Notes under the pieces: generated by a model
Told to the model about the DNA's origin: nothing
What the model saw: only the letters and a program-made list of their open reading frames with translations
Database searches by the model: none
Shown here: one piece after another, positions 12,163-23,009 of the stretch
How the letters are laid out: each line of letters begins with the position of its first letter
Position numbering within the stretch: position 1 is the stretch's first letter
Made by a program: the position numbers and the translations under genes
Source: Priapulus caudatus
Taxonomy: Eukaryota > Priapulida > Priapulimorpha > Priapulimorphida > Priapulidae
Assembly (NCBI RefSeq): GCF_000485595.1
Contig: NW_014577738.1
Span: 89,631-153,630, forward strand
Reading direction: 5' to 3'
DNA: 64,000 nucleotides

Positions 12163-12172
12163 TTGAAATAAA
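12163..12172 (+). promoter_or_regulatory. Polyadenylation signal after copy 2
   Basis: GAAATAAATC lies a few bases after the apparent stop of the C-terminal reading of copy 2, a sensible position for transcript end processing. Confidence 0.4.
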
Positions 12173-12489
12173 TCTAGGCTGAACGCCTAGGCATTACAGA
12201 GCGATTCATGCATTTGTGTTTGATTCTGGTTGTACTGTGTGATGCGAGTGGCACGCGTAACTGCGTATATACACAGACATAAATGCGAGTAACGACAGAG
12301 TGCGTGGCATTCGGAATGCCACACTAAGACGTAAACACAAACAGTGCCTTTTGGGGTGAGCTACTTTCAGGAATGTCAAAGATCAATATGAAGGTCAAAT
12401 GGTCACAATTTTGCAAATCGCCTGGTATTTTGTTTCCGGAGCATATCTCGGAAACCAGTCAATATTCAACCATATTACGCAGTGACATA

Positions 12490-12545
12490 CAGGGGCGTAG
12501 CTAGGGTGAAATGGATGTGTACGCATGCAGGCGTGGGGGGAGGGG
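12490..12545 (+). mobile_element. hAT-type MITE end
   Basis: CAGGGGCGTAGCTAGGGT is a widespread kind of hAT terminal repeat. I do not see the matching opposite end, so only one terminus is claimed. Confidence 0.45.
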
Positions 12546-12752
12546 AGGGTCTGTGGGTCCTCTCCAGTAATTTTTCCAAATGTAGATCGCAGGAGATGGT
12601 ATTTGAGGCACCTTTGAGTAAACGTACAGCCTTCATTCTGACTACGACAATTATCTTTTTAGTAGAACTAATCTCTTCATGAGCAACAGGATGTGATCAC
12701 TAAAGATCACTACACTAATCATGTAATTTTCGATTTATTTTCAAGACATGTT

Positions 12753-12800
<48 letters not shown>
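12753..12800 (+). repeat. (TC)n microsatellite before DUF4806 copy A
   Basis: Nearly pure TC run. A similar run (about 16678-16712) stands at the same distance before copy B, so it belongs to the duplicated unit. Confidence 0.9.
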
Positions 12801-12801
<1 letters not shown>

Positions 12802-12916
12802 GTTCTCTTTTATTCGTTACATGTATTTGTATTTGAATTAGGCAAATTAAGATTAATAATAATAATAATTTCTACCGGTATGAACTGATCTGATCTTCGT
12901 TTTTTGGAATTTTAGC

Positions 12917-15469
12917 ATGTATGTGATAATTGAATTCACGGCAACGGGAGAGGTGGAGGCTGTGCCAGACACTTGGCTAAAAGAAAACAGCAGGCTATGG
13001 CCACCACACTCCAGCGGGACGATTCAAAATCTCATGAAGAATCATGGCGCCCCAAAGGAGTATTGGAATACGTACGAAATACGTCAAATAACCACTGCAA
13101 GTAAGTCACTTGAAAATAATGAAATGGTTGCCTGTAACTGTTAAATTCATGTGTTTTCGATACTATATTCGTGTATTTTACAAGCTTTTATCATAAACTT
13201 AACATATTGGGAGCATAAAAAATCTTTTGTACTTTGCCTGTTATTTGCTGTAATAAGAAATGACTGCCACGGAGGGTTCAATGAAGTTGCAACCCATGTC
13301 TAAATGCTAAATGTCGAATTGGTATTAGGTCACCTCAAACTGCAACAATTTTAAACCGTATATTTACATAATTCATCATTTATCAGGTCGTTATCAGAAG
13401 GCAAGACAAAGGCAAAACAAAGGCAGAGTATACATCTGACCTGCAGTCAGAGGAGGACAATGGTACGCAGAAAAGAAAGAAAAGGTAAGCAGCATTTATT
13501 ATATGTTTCTGTAATAATGAATTTATAAATTCTCCAACAATGTGTTGAAAATTTGTATTAATGATGATTGATTATTCATTGTACAGTTCAAATAGCCATA
13601 TATTTAGAGTATTTTACACAAATAACATGCTGTCTCACTACTTTATAGGCCTACTTTAAGGTACACAGCTGAATCGGATAGTGACCTGGAGGTTTCCTCC
13701 CCACACAAAAAAGAAAGCAATGGAGAGAGGTTCTCTGCCGCTGCCACCATCACCACCAACAATGCTGCAGAAGAGCATGCCTGTGGCTGATGAGACAACA
13801 CAGCAGGCATGTCAGAGAGAGAGACATGCTCAGGTAAAACATTTCGAATCTATTCAGATGCTTTATAAGCCAGCACTTGATTGGTGCAGGACCCGATAAC
13901 TCTCTCCAACTTAAAAGTTATTACACAAAAATTTCCCTAGGTGTATATGGTGCCGAAATATTCTTACATAATATTTATTACACTAGGGCCTACATTATAT
14001 CAGAGCTTAAAACTAACCTAAAATCTTCACTAGCCAGCAGGGCTATAGGGATCTATAAAATCTACTAGCCATTAACAATATTTACCAAGTCTGAATTCTC
14101 TGCAGTGTGGAGATGAAGTACTGCGGAGAGCCGTTAGCTGTTCATGGGGGAGAGCTAGTATGGGCTGGTTGGTCTGTGGGGGGGGGATTGAGTTTGAATC
14201 ATCTGATATGCATTCTAAATCTGAGACTTGCTAATTATTTACACATTTTATACTTATCCAGTTTGATTAAAGAAAAAAACATCAGTAATAGTAATTTGGC
14301 ATTGAGCGAGAGGCAAAAAGCAGCTGTGGACTACTGAACCTCGCGCAAAAGGCGAGCTAATTGGTCAGCCAACACATTCTACTAGCTTTAGTTTTGGGCG
14401 AGCAATAGTTTCAAGCCTTTTATACGCTTAAGTTACTGCCGAAATAAATTATGCGTGATGTTCCCATATTTTAGCAGTGGAGCGACAGCTCATCCGGATG
14501 TTGGAGGAGGTGCGCGAGGATGTTGCACAGAACACGAGGATCCTCAACATGCTTTTAAAAGCAACTTCCACAGAAGGACCGGAGCAGGCCACCTTGCCAG
14601 AAGATGTCACCATTCCTCTAGCAAGAATGGAGGACGTCGACCACCTGGAGCTCTTGCTAGAGGATAGCAGTGTGGAGTCACTGGTATGGAATGATACCCT
14701 TTCATGAGAAAAGTGTAATTTTTCTTGAAACAAGGGCTGTGATTCGAGAATCATGTGTAAATTCAGCCATCTACTGTGGTTTGTAAGTAATTTTCTCAAA
14801 ATAACAAACCTAAATAATAAATATGTTATTCAGTTATTAGATCGATTATTATTATTAATTATTAATAGATATCTGATATTAATTATAAATGTGTTAGAAG
14901 TTTACCATTCTACTATTAACCCCCATGCATTTTAATTTAGATTGCGTATCTCCATGTTACTGGAAGAGGTTCGACAAAAGAAATGGTTTGCCGCTTGCTG
15001 CGAAGCCTGCTGTCAGGAAGTCTTGCCACCGCCTTCAATTGGCAATTGGCAGGGGAAGGGGAATAAGAGATGGTTAAAAATTTTGAAGCTGGCCGCCATT
15101 ATTATGAGTACGTAAGCTAAATTACATTGTTTCATATAATCATGATATGACCAAAGCATGTGTTTTCACTTTTAAAAGGATGTTGCTTCTTGGTTAATTG
15201 GTTAATTGTCATTAAGGTCGTTTCAAGCAATGTTTTTTTAGCAAACCCATACTTGGTAGTATATTGACCAAATTTGACATATTTTTCAACATATTTTAAT
15301 TTATGATTGCCAATTAAATCATGTTTTTTTGTTTTAGAATGTGTCAAAAGAAACCCCACAAACGGCCACTATTGCGGACATTGAGTCAGTCGTTAAGAAG
15401 TGGCTGAAGTATGCTGCCAACCGCGACGGAGGAAGGAAGCGGTGGAGTGTCGCAGCTGAGACGGAAGAA
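12917..15469 (+). pseudogene. DUF4806-type multi-exon gene, copy A
   Basis: Six exons can be placed by coding sense and splice sites: 12917-13100, 13387-13484, 13649-13833, 14478-14683, 14941-15106 and 15338-15469. Exon 1 has the N-terminal signature of these proteins (VIIEFTATGEVEAVPDTWL, LWPPH). Exon 2 holds AEYTSDLQSEED in one frame. Exon 4 is helical (ERQLIRMLEEVREDVAQNTR) and contains LPEDVTIPLARMEDVDHLE. Exon 5 is the DUF4806 core: YLHVTGRGSTKEMV and SLATAFNWQ. Exon 6 encodes IESVVKKWLKYAANRDGGR. The function of the family is not established. Frame slips in exons 2, 3 and 5 (an extra CAATTGG-like duplication near 15038) suggest a dead copy. Confidence 0.7.
14336..14420 (-). mobile_element. 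hAT terminal fragment in intron 3 of copy A
   Basis: On the minus strand this reads GGCTTGAAACTATTGCTCGC and then GCTAGTAGAATGT, like the hAT terminus at 59324. The same fragment sits at 18170-18253 in copy B, so it was there before the duplication. Confidence 0.6.
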
Positions 15470-15852
15470 GTAAGCTTTAATTTTTCGCCAATGTCGTAAG
15501 CATTTCTCAATGCTCGATTCATTTCTAATTAGTATTTGTCTCGTTTCACAATGCCATATTGCTCACACATCGGTACTGTCCTGTAACTGCACTGCTACTG
15601 CTCAATCGACTGCTCTATATCTTCATCAGATATCTCACTATATCTTCCTCAAGCACCCGTCTTCAGATGTATTAAATTCCAAATATTTAATCAATGCTGA
15701 ATAATGTTTGATACGATTTTAGTGTAAAAAAACCCTTAAACAATCATTCCTATGGGAGAATATTGCACTGTTCAATTTTGTTTCTCTTCACACGCTTCAC
15801 TGTTGCTCTTCTCTTTATTACATGTAAATGTACCACAAAAACCTTTTTTCAG

Positions 15853-15954
15853 GTTCATTACAGCTTAGATTTTGCCCGGCAGATCCGCATGACCCTCTAC
15901 AGTCTGGTCCAGTCTTCTTCAAAAGTGGTTACCACCAGCAGTGACTATAGTTGA
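15853..15954 (+). pseudogene. Small piece of DUF7869-like gene downstream of copy A
   Basis: After the acceptor TTTTTTCAG, one frame reads HYSLDFARQI and a second frame DPHDPLQSGPVFFK. Together these follow the block that precedes the catalytic region in the larger copy at 21858. The piece ends in a CT-rich satellite. Its place just downstream of DUF4806 exon 6 recurs in the inverted copy at 21000-21935. Confidence 0.6.
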
Positions 15955-15984
15955 GCCTTTTCACCTACCACGCGCTCTCACTAT

Positions 15985-16099
15985 CTCTGTGTCTCGCGCT
16001 CTCTCCCACCTCTCTCGCTCTTTTTCACTCTCTCTCTCTCTCTTTCACTCTCTCTTTTTCTTTCTTTCTTTCTTTTCCACTCTCTCTCTCTCTCTTTCA

Positions 16100-16134
<35 letters not shown>

Positions 16135-16486
16135 CTCCTATGTCTCGTTCTCTCGGTGCATGGTGCTGGCTGGAAAAGGTGTCCCCCTAACTCTGGAGCA
16201 TCAAAATGCACCACTGTGAATACTTTAATTTTTATTGTAAATACTATAATAATATCTCTCTCTTTCTCTATCTTTTTCACCCTCTCTCTCTCTCTCCCTC
16301 TTTCTTTCTTTTTCACTCTCTCTCTCTCTCTGTCTTCATCTACGTCTCACTCTCTCGGTGCATGGTGCTGGCAGGAATAGGTCCCCCCCCTAACTCTGGG
16401 GCATCAAAATGCACCACTGTAAATACTTTCACATTGTATTGTGAATGCCATAATAATATATCTCTCTTTCTCTATCTTTTTCACCC

Positions 16487-16517
<31 letters not shown>

Positions 16518-16674
16518 CACTCTCTCTCTCTCTCTCTTCACCTACGTCTCACTCTCTCGGTGCATGGTGCTGGTTGGAATAGGTGTCCCCCTAACTCTGG
16601 GGCATCAAAATGCACCACTGTAAATACTTTTAAAACATTGTATTGTGAATACTATAATCATATCTCTCTCGATT

Positions 16675-16717
<43 letters not shown>

Positions 16718-16735
16718 TTCTCTCTTATTCGTTAC
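15985..16735 (+). repeat. CT-rich satellite, three units of about 200 bases
   Basis: The block CTCTCGGTGCATGGTGCTGG plus TCAAAATGCACCACTGT recurs near 16150, 16351 and 16553, separated by CT and CTTT runs. The long ORFs across it are low-complexity artefacts. Confidence 0.85.
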
Positions 16736-16832
16736 ATGTATTTGTATTTGAATTAGGCAAATTAAGATTAATAATAATAATAATTTCTACCGGTATGAAA
16801 TGGGACTAATCTTCGTTTTTTTGAATTTTAGC

Positions 16833-18938
16833 ATGTATGTGATAATTGAATTCACGGCAACGGGAGAGGTGGAGGCTGTGCCAGACACTTGGGTAAAAGA
16901 AAACAGCGTGCTATGGCCACCACACTCCAGCGGGACAATAAAAAATCTCATCAAGAATCATGGCGCCCAAAAGGAGTGTTGGAATACGTACGAAATACGT
17001 CAACTAAGCTTTTATCATAAACTTAACATATTGGGAGCATAAAAATCCTTTGCACTTTGCCTGTTATTTGCTGTAATAAGAAATGACTGCCACGAAGGGT
17101 TCAATGAAGTTGCAACCAATGACTAAATGATAAATGTCGAATTGGTATTGGGTCAACTCAAACTGCAACAATTTCAAATCCTATATTTTCATAATTCATC
17201 ATTTATCAGTTCATGATGAGAAGGCAAGAGAAAAGCTACGCAAGGCGGAGTATACATCTGACCTGCAGTCAGAGGAGGACAATGGTACGCAAAAAAGAAA
17301 CAAAAGGTAAACAGCATTTATTATATGTTTCTGTAATAATGAATTTATAAATTCTCCAACAATGTGTTGAAAATTTGTATTAATGATGATTGATTATTCA
17401 TTGTACAGTTCAAATAGCCATATATTTAGAGTATTTTAGACAAATAACATGCTGTCTCACTACTTTATAAGCTTACTTTAAGGTACATAGCTGAATCGGA
17501 TAATGACCAGGAGGTTTCACCCCACACAAAACAAAAGAAAACAACGGAGTGAGGTTCTCTGCCGATGCCACCATCACCACCACCAATGCTGCAGAAGAGC
17601 ATGCCTGTGGCTGAAGAGACAACACAGCATGCAGGCACGTCAGAGAAAGACATGCTCATGTAAAACATTTCAAATCTATTCAGATAACTTATAAGCCAGC
17701 ACTTGATTGGTGCAGTACCTGATAACTCGATCTCTCCAACTTAAAAGTTGGGACACTACAAATTTCCCTAGGTGTATATGGTGCCAAAATATTCTTACAT
17801 AATATTTATTACACTAGGGCCTAAATTATATCAGAGCTTAAAACTAACCTAAAATCTTCACTAGCCAGCAGGGCTATAGTGATCTATAAAATCTACTAGA
17901 CATTAACAATAATTACCAGGCCCTAATTCTCTGCAGTGTGGAGATGAAGTACTGCGGCGAGACGTTAGCTGTTCATGGGGAGAGTATGAGCTGGTTGGTC
18001 TGTGAGGGGATTTAAGTTTGAATAATCTGATATGCATTCTAAATCTGAGACTTAATATGATGCTAATTATTGACAAATTTTATACTTATCTAGTTTGATT
18101 AATGAAAAAAAACATCAGTAGTAATTTGGCACTGATCGAGAGGCAAAAAGCAGCTGTGGACTACTGAACCTCGCGCAAAAGGCGAGCTAATTGGTCAGCC
18201 AACACATTCTACTAGCTTTAGTTTTGGGCGAGCAATAGTTTCAAGCCTTTTATACGCTTAAGTTACTGCCGAAATAAATTATGCGTGATGTTCCCATATT
18301 TTAGCAGTGGAGCGACAGCTCATCCGGATGTTGGAGGACGTGCGCGAGGATGTTGCACAGAACACGAGGATCCTCAACATGCTTTTAAAAGCGACTTCCA
18401 GAGAAGGATCGGAGCAGGCCACCTTGCCAGAAGATGTCACCCTTTCTCTAGCAAGAATGGAGGACGTCGACCACCTGGAGCTCTAGCTAGAGGATAGCAG
18501 TGTGGAGAATCAATGGTATGGAATGATACCCTTTCATGTGAAAAGTGTCACTTTTCTTGAAACAAGGGCTTGTGATTAGAGAATTATGTGTAAATTCAGC
18601 CATCTACTGTGGGTTGTAGGTTATTTTCTCAAAATAACAAACCTAAATAATATATCTGATTTATTCTGTTATTAGATCGATTATTATCATTAATTATTAA
18701 TAGATATCTGATATTAATTATAAATGTGTTAGGAGTTTACTATTCTACTATTAACCCCCATGCATTTTAATTTAGATTGCGTATCTCCATGTTACTGGAG
18801 GAGGTTCGACAGAAGAAATGGTCCGCCGCTTGCTGCGAAGCCTGCTGTCAGGAATTAGCCTCGCCACCGCCTTCAATTGGCAGGGGAAGGGAAATAAGAG
18901 AGGCTTCAAAAATTTGAAGCTGGCCACAATCATTATAA
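16833..18938 (+). pseudogene. DUF4806-type gene, copy B (lacks exon 6)
   Basis: Copy B matches copy A through introns and exons: 16833 to about 17003, 17210-17306, about 17471-17660, 18318 to about 18513, and 18776-18938. It lost about 85 bases covering the end and donor of exon 1. Exon 2 keeps a cleaner frame than A (EKAREKLRKAEYTSDLQSEE), and exon 5 keeps the core better (SLATAFNWQGKGNKRGF, then LKLATIII). Exon 4 has a stop (CTCTAGC at about 18482). Similarity to A ends near 18975, where reversed sequence begins. Each copy holds parts the other has lost. Confidence 0.7.
18170..18253 (-). mobile_element. hAT terminal fragment in copy B
   Basis: Essentially identical to 14336-14420 in copy A; see that entry for the match to 59324. 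Confidence 0.6.
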
Positions 18939-19019
18939 GTACGTGAGCTAAATTACATTGTTTCATATAATCATGATATGTGGGCAAAAATCTAATCTTG
19001 AATGAACCCTGAAAATCGG

Positions 19020-19385
19020 TTTCTGTGGTACATTACATTTAATAAAGAAGAGACACACAGTGACGTGTGAAGAAAACAAATTGAACAGTGCAATATTCCT
19101 CACATAGAATTATTGTTAAGGTTTTTACAGCTAAAATCGTATCACCATTATTCAGATTGAATTAATATTATTGGAACTTAATACAATCATGAAGAGGTGC
19201 TTGAGGAGATATAGTGAGATATCTGATGAAGAATATAAGCAGTTCGCTTGACAGATAGCATGCGTTACAGGACAGTACGCTGTATGTGTTTGAACAATAT
19301 CGCATTGTGATAAGTACGATACAAATTACTAAATATAAACAAATCCGATGCATGGGAAATGCTACGACCATGGCAAAAAAAATAA
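19020..19385 (-). repeat. Reversed copy of the sequence after DUF4806 exon 6
   Basis: Read on the minus strand this follows 15512-15830 of copy A: GATATCTCACTATATCTCCT, then the AATATTGCACTGTTCAA block. It runs up to the 10-base gap and is a third, diverged copy of that stretch. Confidence 0.7.
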
Positions 19386-19387
19386 AG

Positions 19388-19397
19388 NNNNNNNNNN
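19388..19397. other. Assembly gap (10 N)
   Basis: Ten N bases, probably a placeholder of unknown true size, at the edge of the inverted DUF4806 pieces. Confidence 0.99.
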
Positions 19398-19887
19398 GGT
19401 GTCGGCCGCCCGAGTTATGGCGACCGGCGTTGGCCGACCCCTTGGTGGCGCTACCGTCGCTTGTAGTTATCTGTTCCTCCCGATTCTTGGTAGGCCGTTG
19501 CTCTTAGTCTTATTGTCGGCATCTGTGAGGAGAGCACATCGCCAACGTGTATTTTCTGAAGCCAGCCCCTTTTTTCTTGTCACTTAGGAGCTTTGCTTCT
19601 CCAGTTGCTTTTCAGTGGGCCTTCTCTAATAGCCCAAACACAACAGGAGGGAATTCCTTTTCTATTTCCACGCCCCAAGTACCCATGTTGCCAGTTGGTG
19701 AAAAGTCTGTTCTTGCTGTGTGTTAGTCCTAGAATGTTGCGCTGCCTTATGGCTCAGGAAAGAAGTATATCATCCAAATCTCACATGCGAAGTTCAAGAT
19801 TTTGTGGGTTCATGATGAGGCCATGAAACATTGGCAGGTGTGTGAGGCAAGTTCTGTCGCATAGCAAAAATAAAAAAAATAAAGAAG
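19398..19887. other. Spacer, no gene seen
   Basis: Short overlapping frames only, none with a motif I recognise. Confidence 0.35.
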
Positions 19888-20060
19888 GTTGCCGCGGGCT
19901 GCAGGGACATTTTTATGATGCAGAGCGAAATGCCTTCGAAATTCTCCTACAGCGAATGTTCAGCCAGGTTGCCGCGGGCTGCAGCGACATTCCTATGATG
20001 CGGAGGGAAAACGCCTTCGTAATTCTTCTACGGAGAATGCCCAGCCAGGTTGCCGCAGGC
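19888..20060 (+). repeat. Tandem repeat of 80-81 bases abutting the left arm
   Basis: The word GTTGCCGC(G/A)GGCTGCAG starts near 19888, 19968 and 20049, each followed by similar sequence (GACATTYYTATGATGC). The last unit is also the outer end of the left inverted arm. Confidence 0.85.
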
Positions 20061-20990
20061 TGCAGGCTGCAGTGTTTCCGAAAGTGTGGAACGTCCCAAC
20101 CATAATTTTTCTACAGGAATACTGGGTGCTGCCACTTCGCACGACCTCCCTCTGCACATACGCTCTCTGTCGCGCGCTCTCGCGCGGCCGGGATCTCGCG
20201 AATAGAGCAGCGTGCAGACGCCATGCTCATCCTCTCAGTGTGCCCAGTCGGTGATTCAGGCTAGTCGCGCATATGCTGCCCATACTTCCTTCTCTACAAC
20301 GTTGGGTATATGTCTTTAAGACGAAAATTCCAAAATGCTAAGTAGGTTCTTAATAATATTTCCAGACTGTAAATGCATTGGCATGATTAATACATTCTCA
20401 TGTTAGCATTTACCATGATTGACACATCTTTTGTTTCAGGATATACCTTTCTGACATGCAAATAATTACCATATGTGACCTCTGAGAAAAACCCCAAATA
20501 ACATTTCAGGATGCCTATATGCATGAGAGGGAATATTCAGGCCAATGGCATTGTTATTATCTCAAAAATATGACCAAGTTTATGCTGTTTTAGGTCAGTG
20601 CTCTCTATAAAAGTGCGCAATTTCGAGAACATGGTTAAAATCTATTATATTTTCAAACATAGTCATAATCTGTGACACAGATTATCTCTCACATGCGTAT
20701 TTGATATCACATAATCTCATGTTCCCTAAATAAAATTACGCTTATACCACAAAATTTAGTAATTTTTTTATATTAATCTTCCGTTTTATAGTTCACATGT
20801 ACCTCGGAGTGTAAAACTGATCACCGTTTGCCTCGGGCGTAAGGCAGGCCTACGGGTATAAGGATGCATAATGAAATCACTGCAGCAATATTGAATTCGC
20901 ATTATTTGTTTGTTTAAGTATGACATATGTATTTCCTAGACACAAATAATAGCATTGATATGAGTATTATCACAAATAAACATATTTTGT
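20049..20990. repeat. Left arm of a roughly 1-kb inverted repeat
   Basis: Its reverse complement follows 23010-24065. Shared landmarks include CGTCCCAACCATAATTTTTC at the outer end, the CGCATATGCTGCCCATACTT block, TTCACATGTACCTCGG, and the inner ACACAAATAATAGCATTGAT. The arm is somewhat shorter than its partner, which holds an extra 100-base tandem unit. Confidence 0.8.
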
Positions 20991-20997
20991 GACGTTT

Positions 20998-21935
20998 ACA
21001 CCCGTTTGCACCTTTCCCTACCACTGTAGCTCCATCCATTAGAAAAATGATCATTCTTGGGATGCCCTCGGTCATTGAAGAAGACTGGACCAGACTGTAG
21101 AGGGTCATGCGGATCTGCCGGGCAAAATCTAAGCTGTAATTGAAACCTGAAAAAAGGTTTTTGTGCGTTACATTTACATGTAATAAAGAGAAGACCCAGA
21201 CAGTGAAGCGGTGTTAAGAGAAACAAAGATTTCGAACAGTGCAATATCTCCCATAGGAAATGTATTGTTTAGGGTTTTTTTACACTAATATCATCGTATT
21301 CCAAACATTATCAGCTGGATTAAAATATTTTGGAATTATATACACTTGGAAGACGGGTGCTTTGAGGAAATATAGTGAATATCTGATGAAGATATTCAGA
21401 GCAGTCGCTGAGCAGTACAGTGCAGTTACAGGACAGTACCATGTGTAGCAATATGGCATTGGTGAACTGAGACAAATACTAATTGAAATGAATTCGAGCA
21501 TGAGAAATGCTTATCGACAGTTGGCGAAAAATTAAGCTTACTTCTTCCGTCCAGCTGCGGGACACAGTCCACCGCTTCCTTCCTCCGTCCTGCGGTTGGC
21601 AGCGATTACTCAGCCACTCTTAACGTATTGACTTCAATGTCCGCAATAGTGGCCGGTTGTGTGGGGTTTCTTTGAACACATTCTAAAACAAATAAAAAAA
21701 AATACAATCATAAATTAAAAAAAAAATAAAGCCAAATTTGGTCAATATATACCAAGTTACTCGTAAAAAAAACATTGCTTGACAAGACGACCTTAATGCA
21801 ATTAACAATTAGACAGAAGCAACATCCTTTTAAACGTGAAAACACATGCTTTGGTGCAGATCCGCATGACCCTCTACAGTCTGGTCCAGTCTTCTTCAAA
21901 ACTCCAATAGTGTGGCGTTTTCGAAATAATGACAA
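20998..21935 (-). pseudogene. Inverted DUF4806 exon 6 plus DUF7869-like 5' piece
   Basis: On the minus strand, from 21935 downwards, this matches 15130-15953: intron, exon 6 (about 21700-21560, still reading DIEVNTLRVAE in part), a second intron, then the DUF7869-like piece with the DPLQSGPVFF block (about 21110-21080) and the MDGATVV block (about 21040-21000). It then runs directly into the left arm. The catalytic coding part present in the facing copy (22010-22791) is absent, so this looks like an internally deleted derivative. Confidence 0.6.
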
Positions 21936-22791
21936 GAGGGCATCCCAAGAATGATCATTTTTCTAATGGATGGAGCTACAGTGGTAGGGAAAGGTGCAAA
22001 CTGTGTGATCAGTCTAATTGACTATTTTTTGATAACTACGGTATTAAAGAAGCATACGTCCATCTGTACGCTGACAACTGTTCAGGCCAAAACAAAAACA
22101 ATACCATGATTCAATACTTAGTCTGGCGTGTACTAACAGGGAGGCACCAAGGAATCAAGCTGTCATTCATGTTTGCGGGGCACACTAAATTTGCTCCCGA
22201 TTCAATGTTTGGCCTTTTCAAACGGAAGTTCCGATCAACAAAGGTGGACTGTCTTGCCAATATTGGAAGTGGCCATTCAGGCTTCTTTTGCTGGTGTCTT
22301 GTTGCCACAGCTCTGCGGTCGTGAAAATGGGCACTGCATTGTCCCTACATACCAATGGGACACTTTCTTCGGAGTTTTTCAAAAAGCTGTCCTCAATCAA
22401 GCCCCTACACCATTTTGAGTGCAAGCCAGATGGCATGGTGGAGAGCAAGCTTCTTTTGGAGTCTGAAGTTGAGACTCAGAACATCCTGCGATGTGATCCT
22501 GCTGATGTTGTGCATCACAAACCACCTGTGATTGCTCCTGTTGGACTTAGCCGCCAGCGCAACGCCTACCTGCATAAAGAAATTCGGGAGTTTTATGGCC
22601 GAGCAGCACAGGGATCTTGTGTGTCCTAACCCTGATATTAATGGTCCTGTTGTGCAAGACCAACAACCAAGATGTGCAAGTCTTCCAAACGCCTGCGCCA
22701 CCGCCAGTAGAAACTCCACCTCCAGCACGAGGACGAGGAAGGCCAAAAAAGTCACCACAGGGAATAGCTGCCAAAAGACTGATAGTAGAAT
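21858..22791 (+). pseudogene. DUF7869-like transposase-like gene, 3' part
   Basis: Joined over several frames this reads DPHDPLQSGPVFFKTP, then FLMDGATVVGKGANCVISLI, then the hallmark YVHLYADNCSGQNKNNTM and YLVWRVLTG, GHTKFAPDSMFGLFKRKFRS, a block with PLHHFECKP, PPVIAPVGLSRQRNAYLHKE, and an AT-hook end RGRGRPKK before a stop near 22791. This follows an animal transposase-like family that I recall as DUF7869. The Asp in ADNC is a candidate catalytic residue; this is an inference. The 5' exons are missing and several frameshifts occur (near 21935, 22035, 22315 and 22625). AATAAA follows at about 22841. Confidence 0.65.
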
Positions 22792-22837
22792 GATGTGTTC
22801 TGTATTAGGGCAAGAAGTGATTTAAAAATGTTTGTTT

Positions 22838-22848
22838 TTGAAATAAAA
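22838..22848 (+). promoter_or_regulatory. Polyadenylation signal after the DUF7869-like gene
   Basis: AAATAAAAAAT lies about 50 bases after the stop, consistent with the natural end of that transcript. Confidence 0.5.
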
Positions 22849-23009
22849 AATTCTTTATAGTGATTCCCCTAGTTAGTGAATTGTGGAAGTGATTTTGTGG
22901 CTTGAATCTGTAGAATCGCTTCATTCTGATTTTTTTATCACGTTCATTGGCATCACCTATGCCAAAAGCTGTCTTGTGGGTTGGTTCATGCACGCAATCT
23001 AAGTATTGC

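Noticed and set aside
15853-15954. Seventh exon of the DUF4806 gene
   Set aside because: First considered because of its clean acceptor, but the content matches the DUF7869-like gene at 21858 better, so it is listed as that.
15941-16751. ORFs rich in Leu/Ser/Phe or Arg/Glu
   Set aside because: Low-complexity readings of CT microsatellites; no codon structure.
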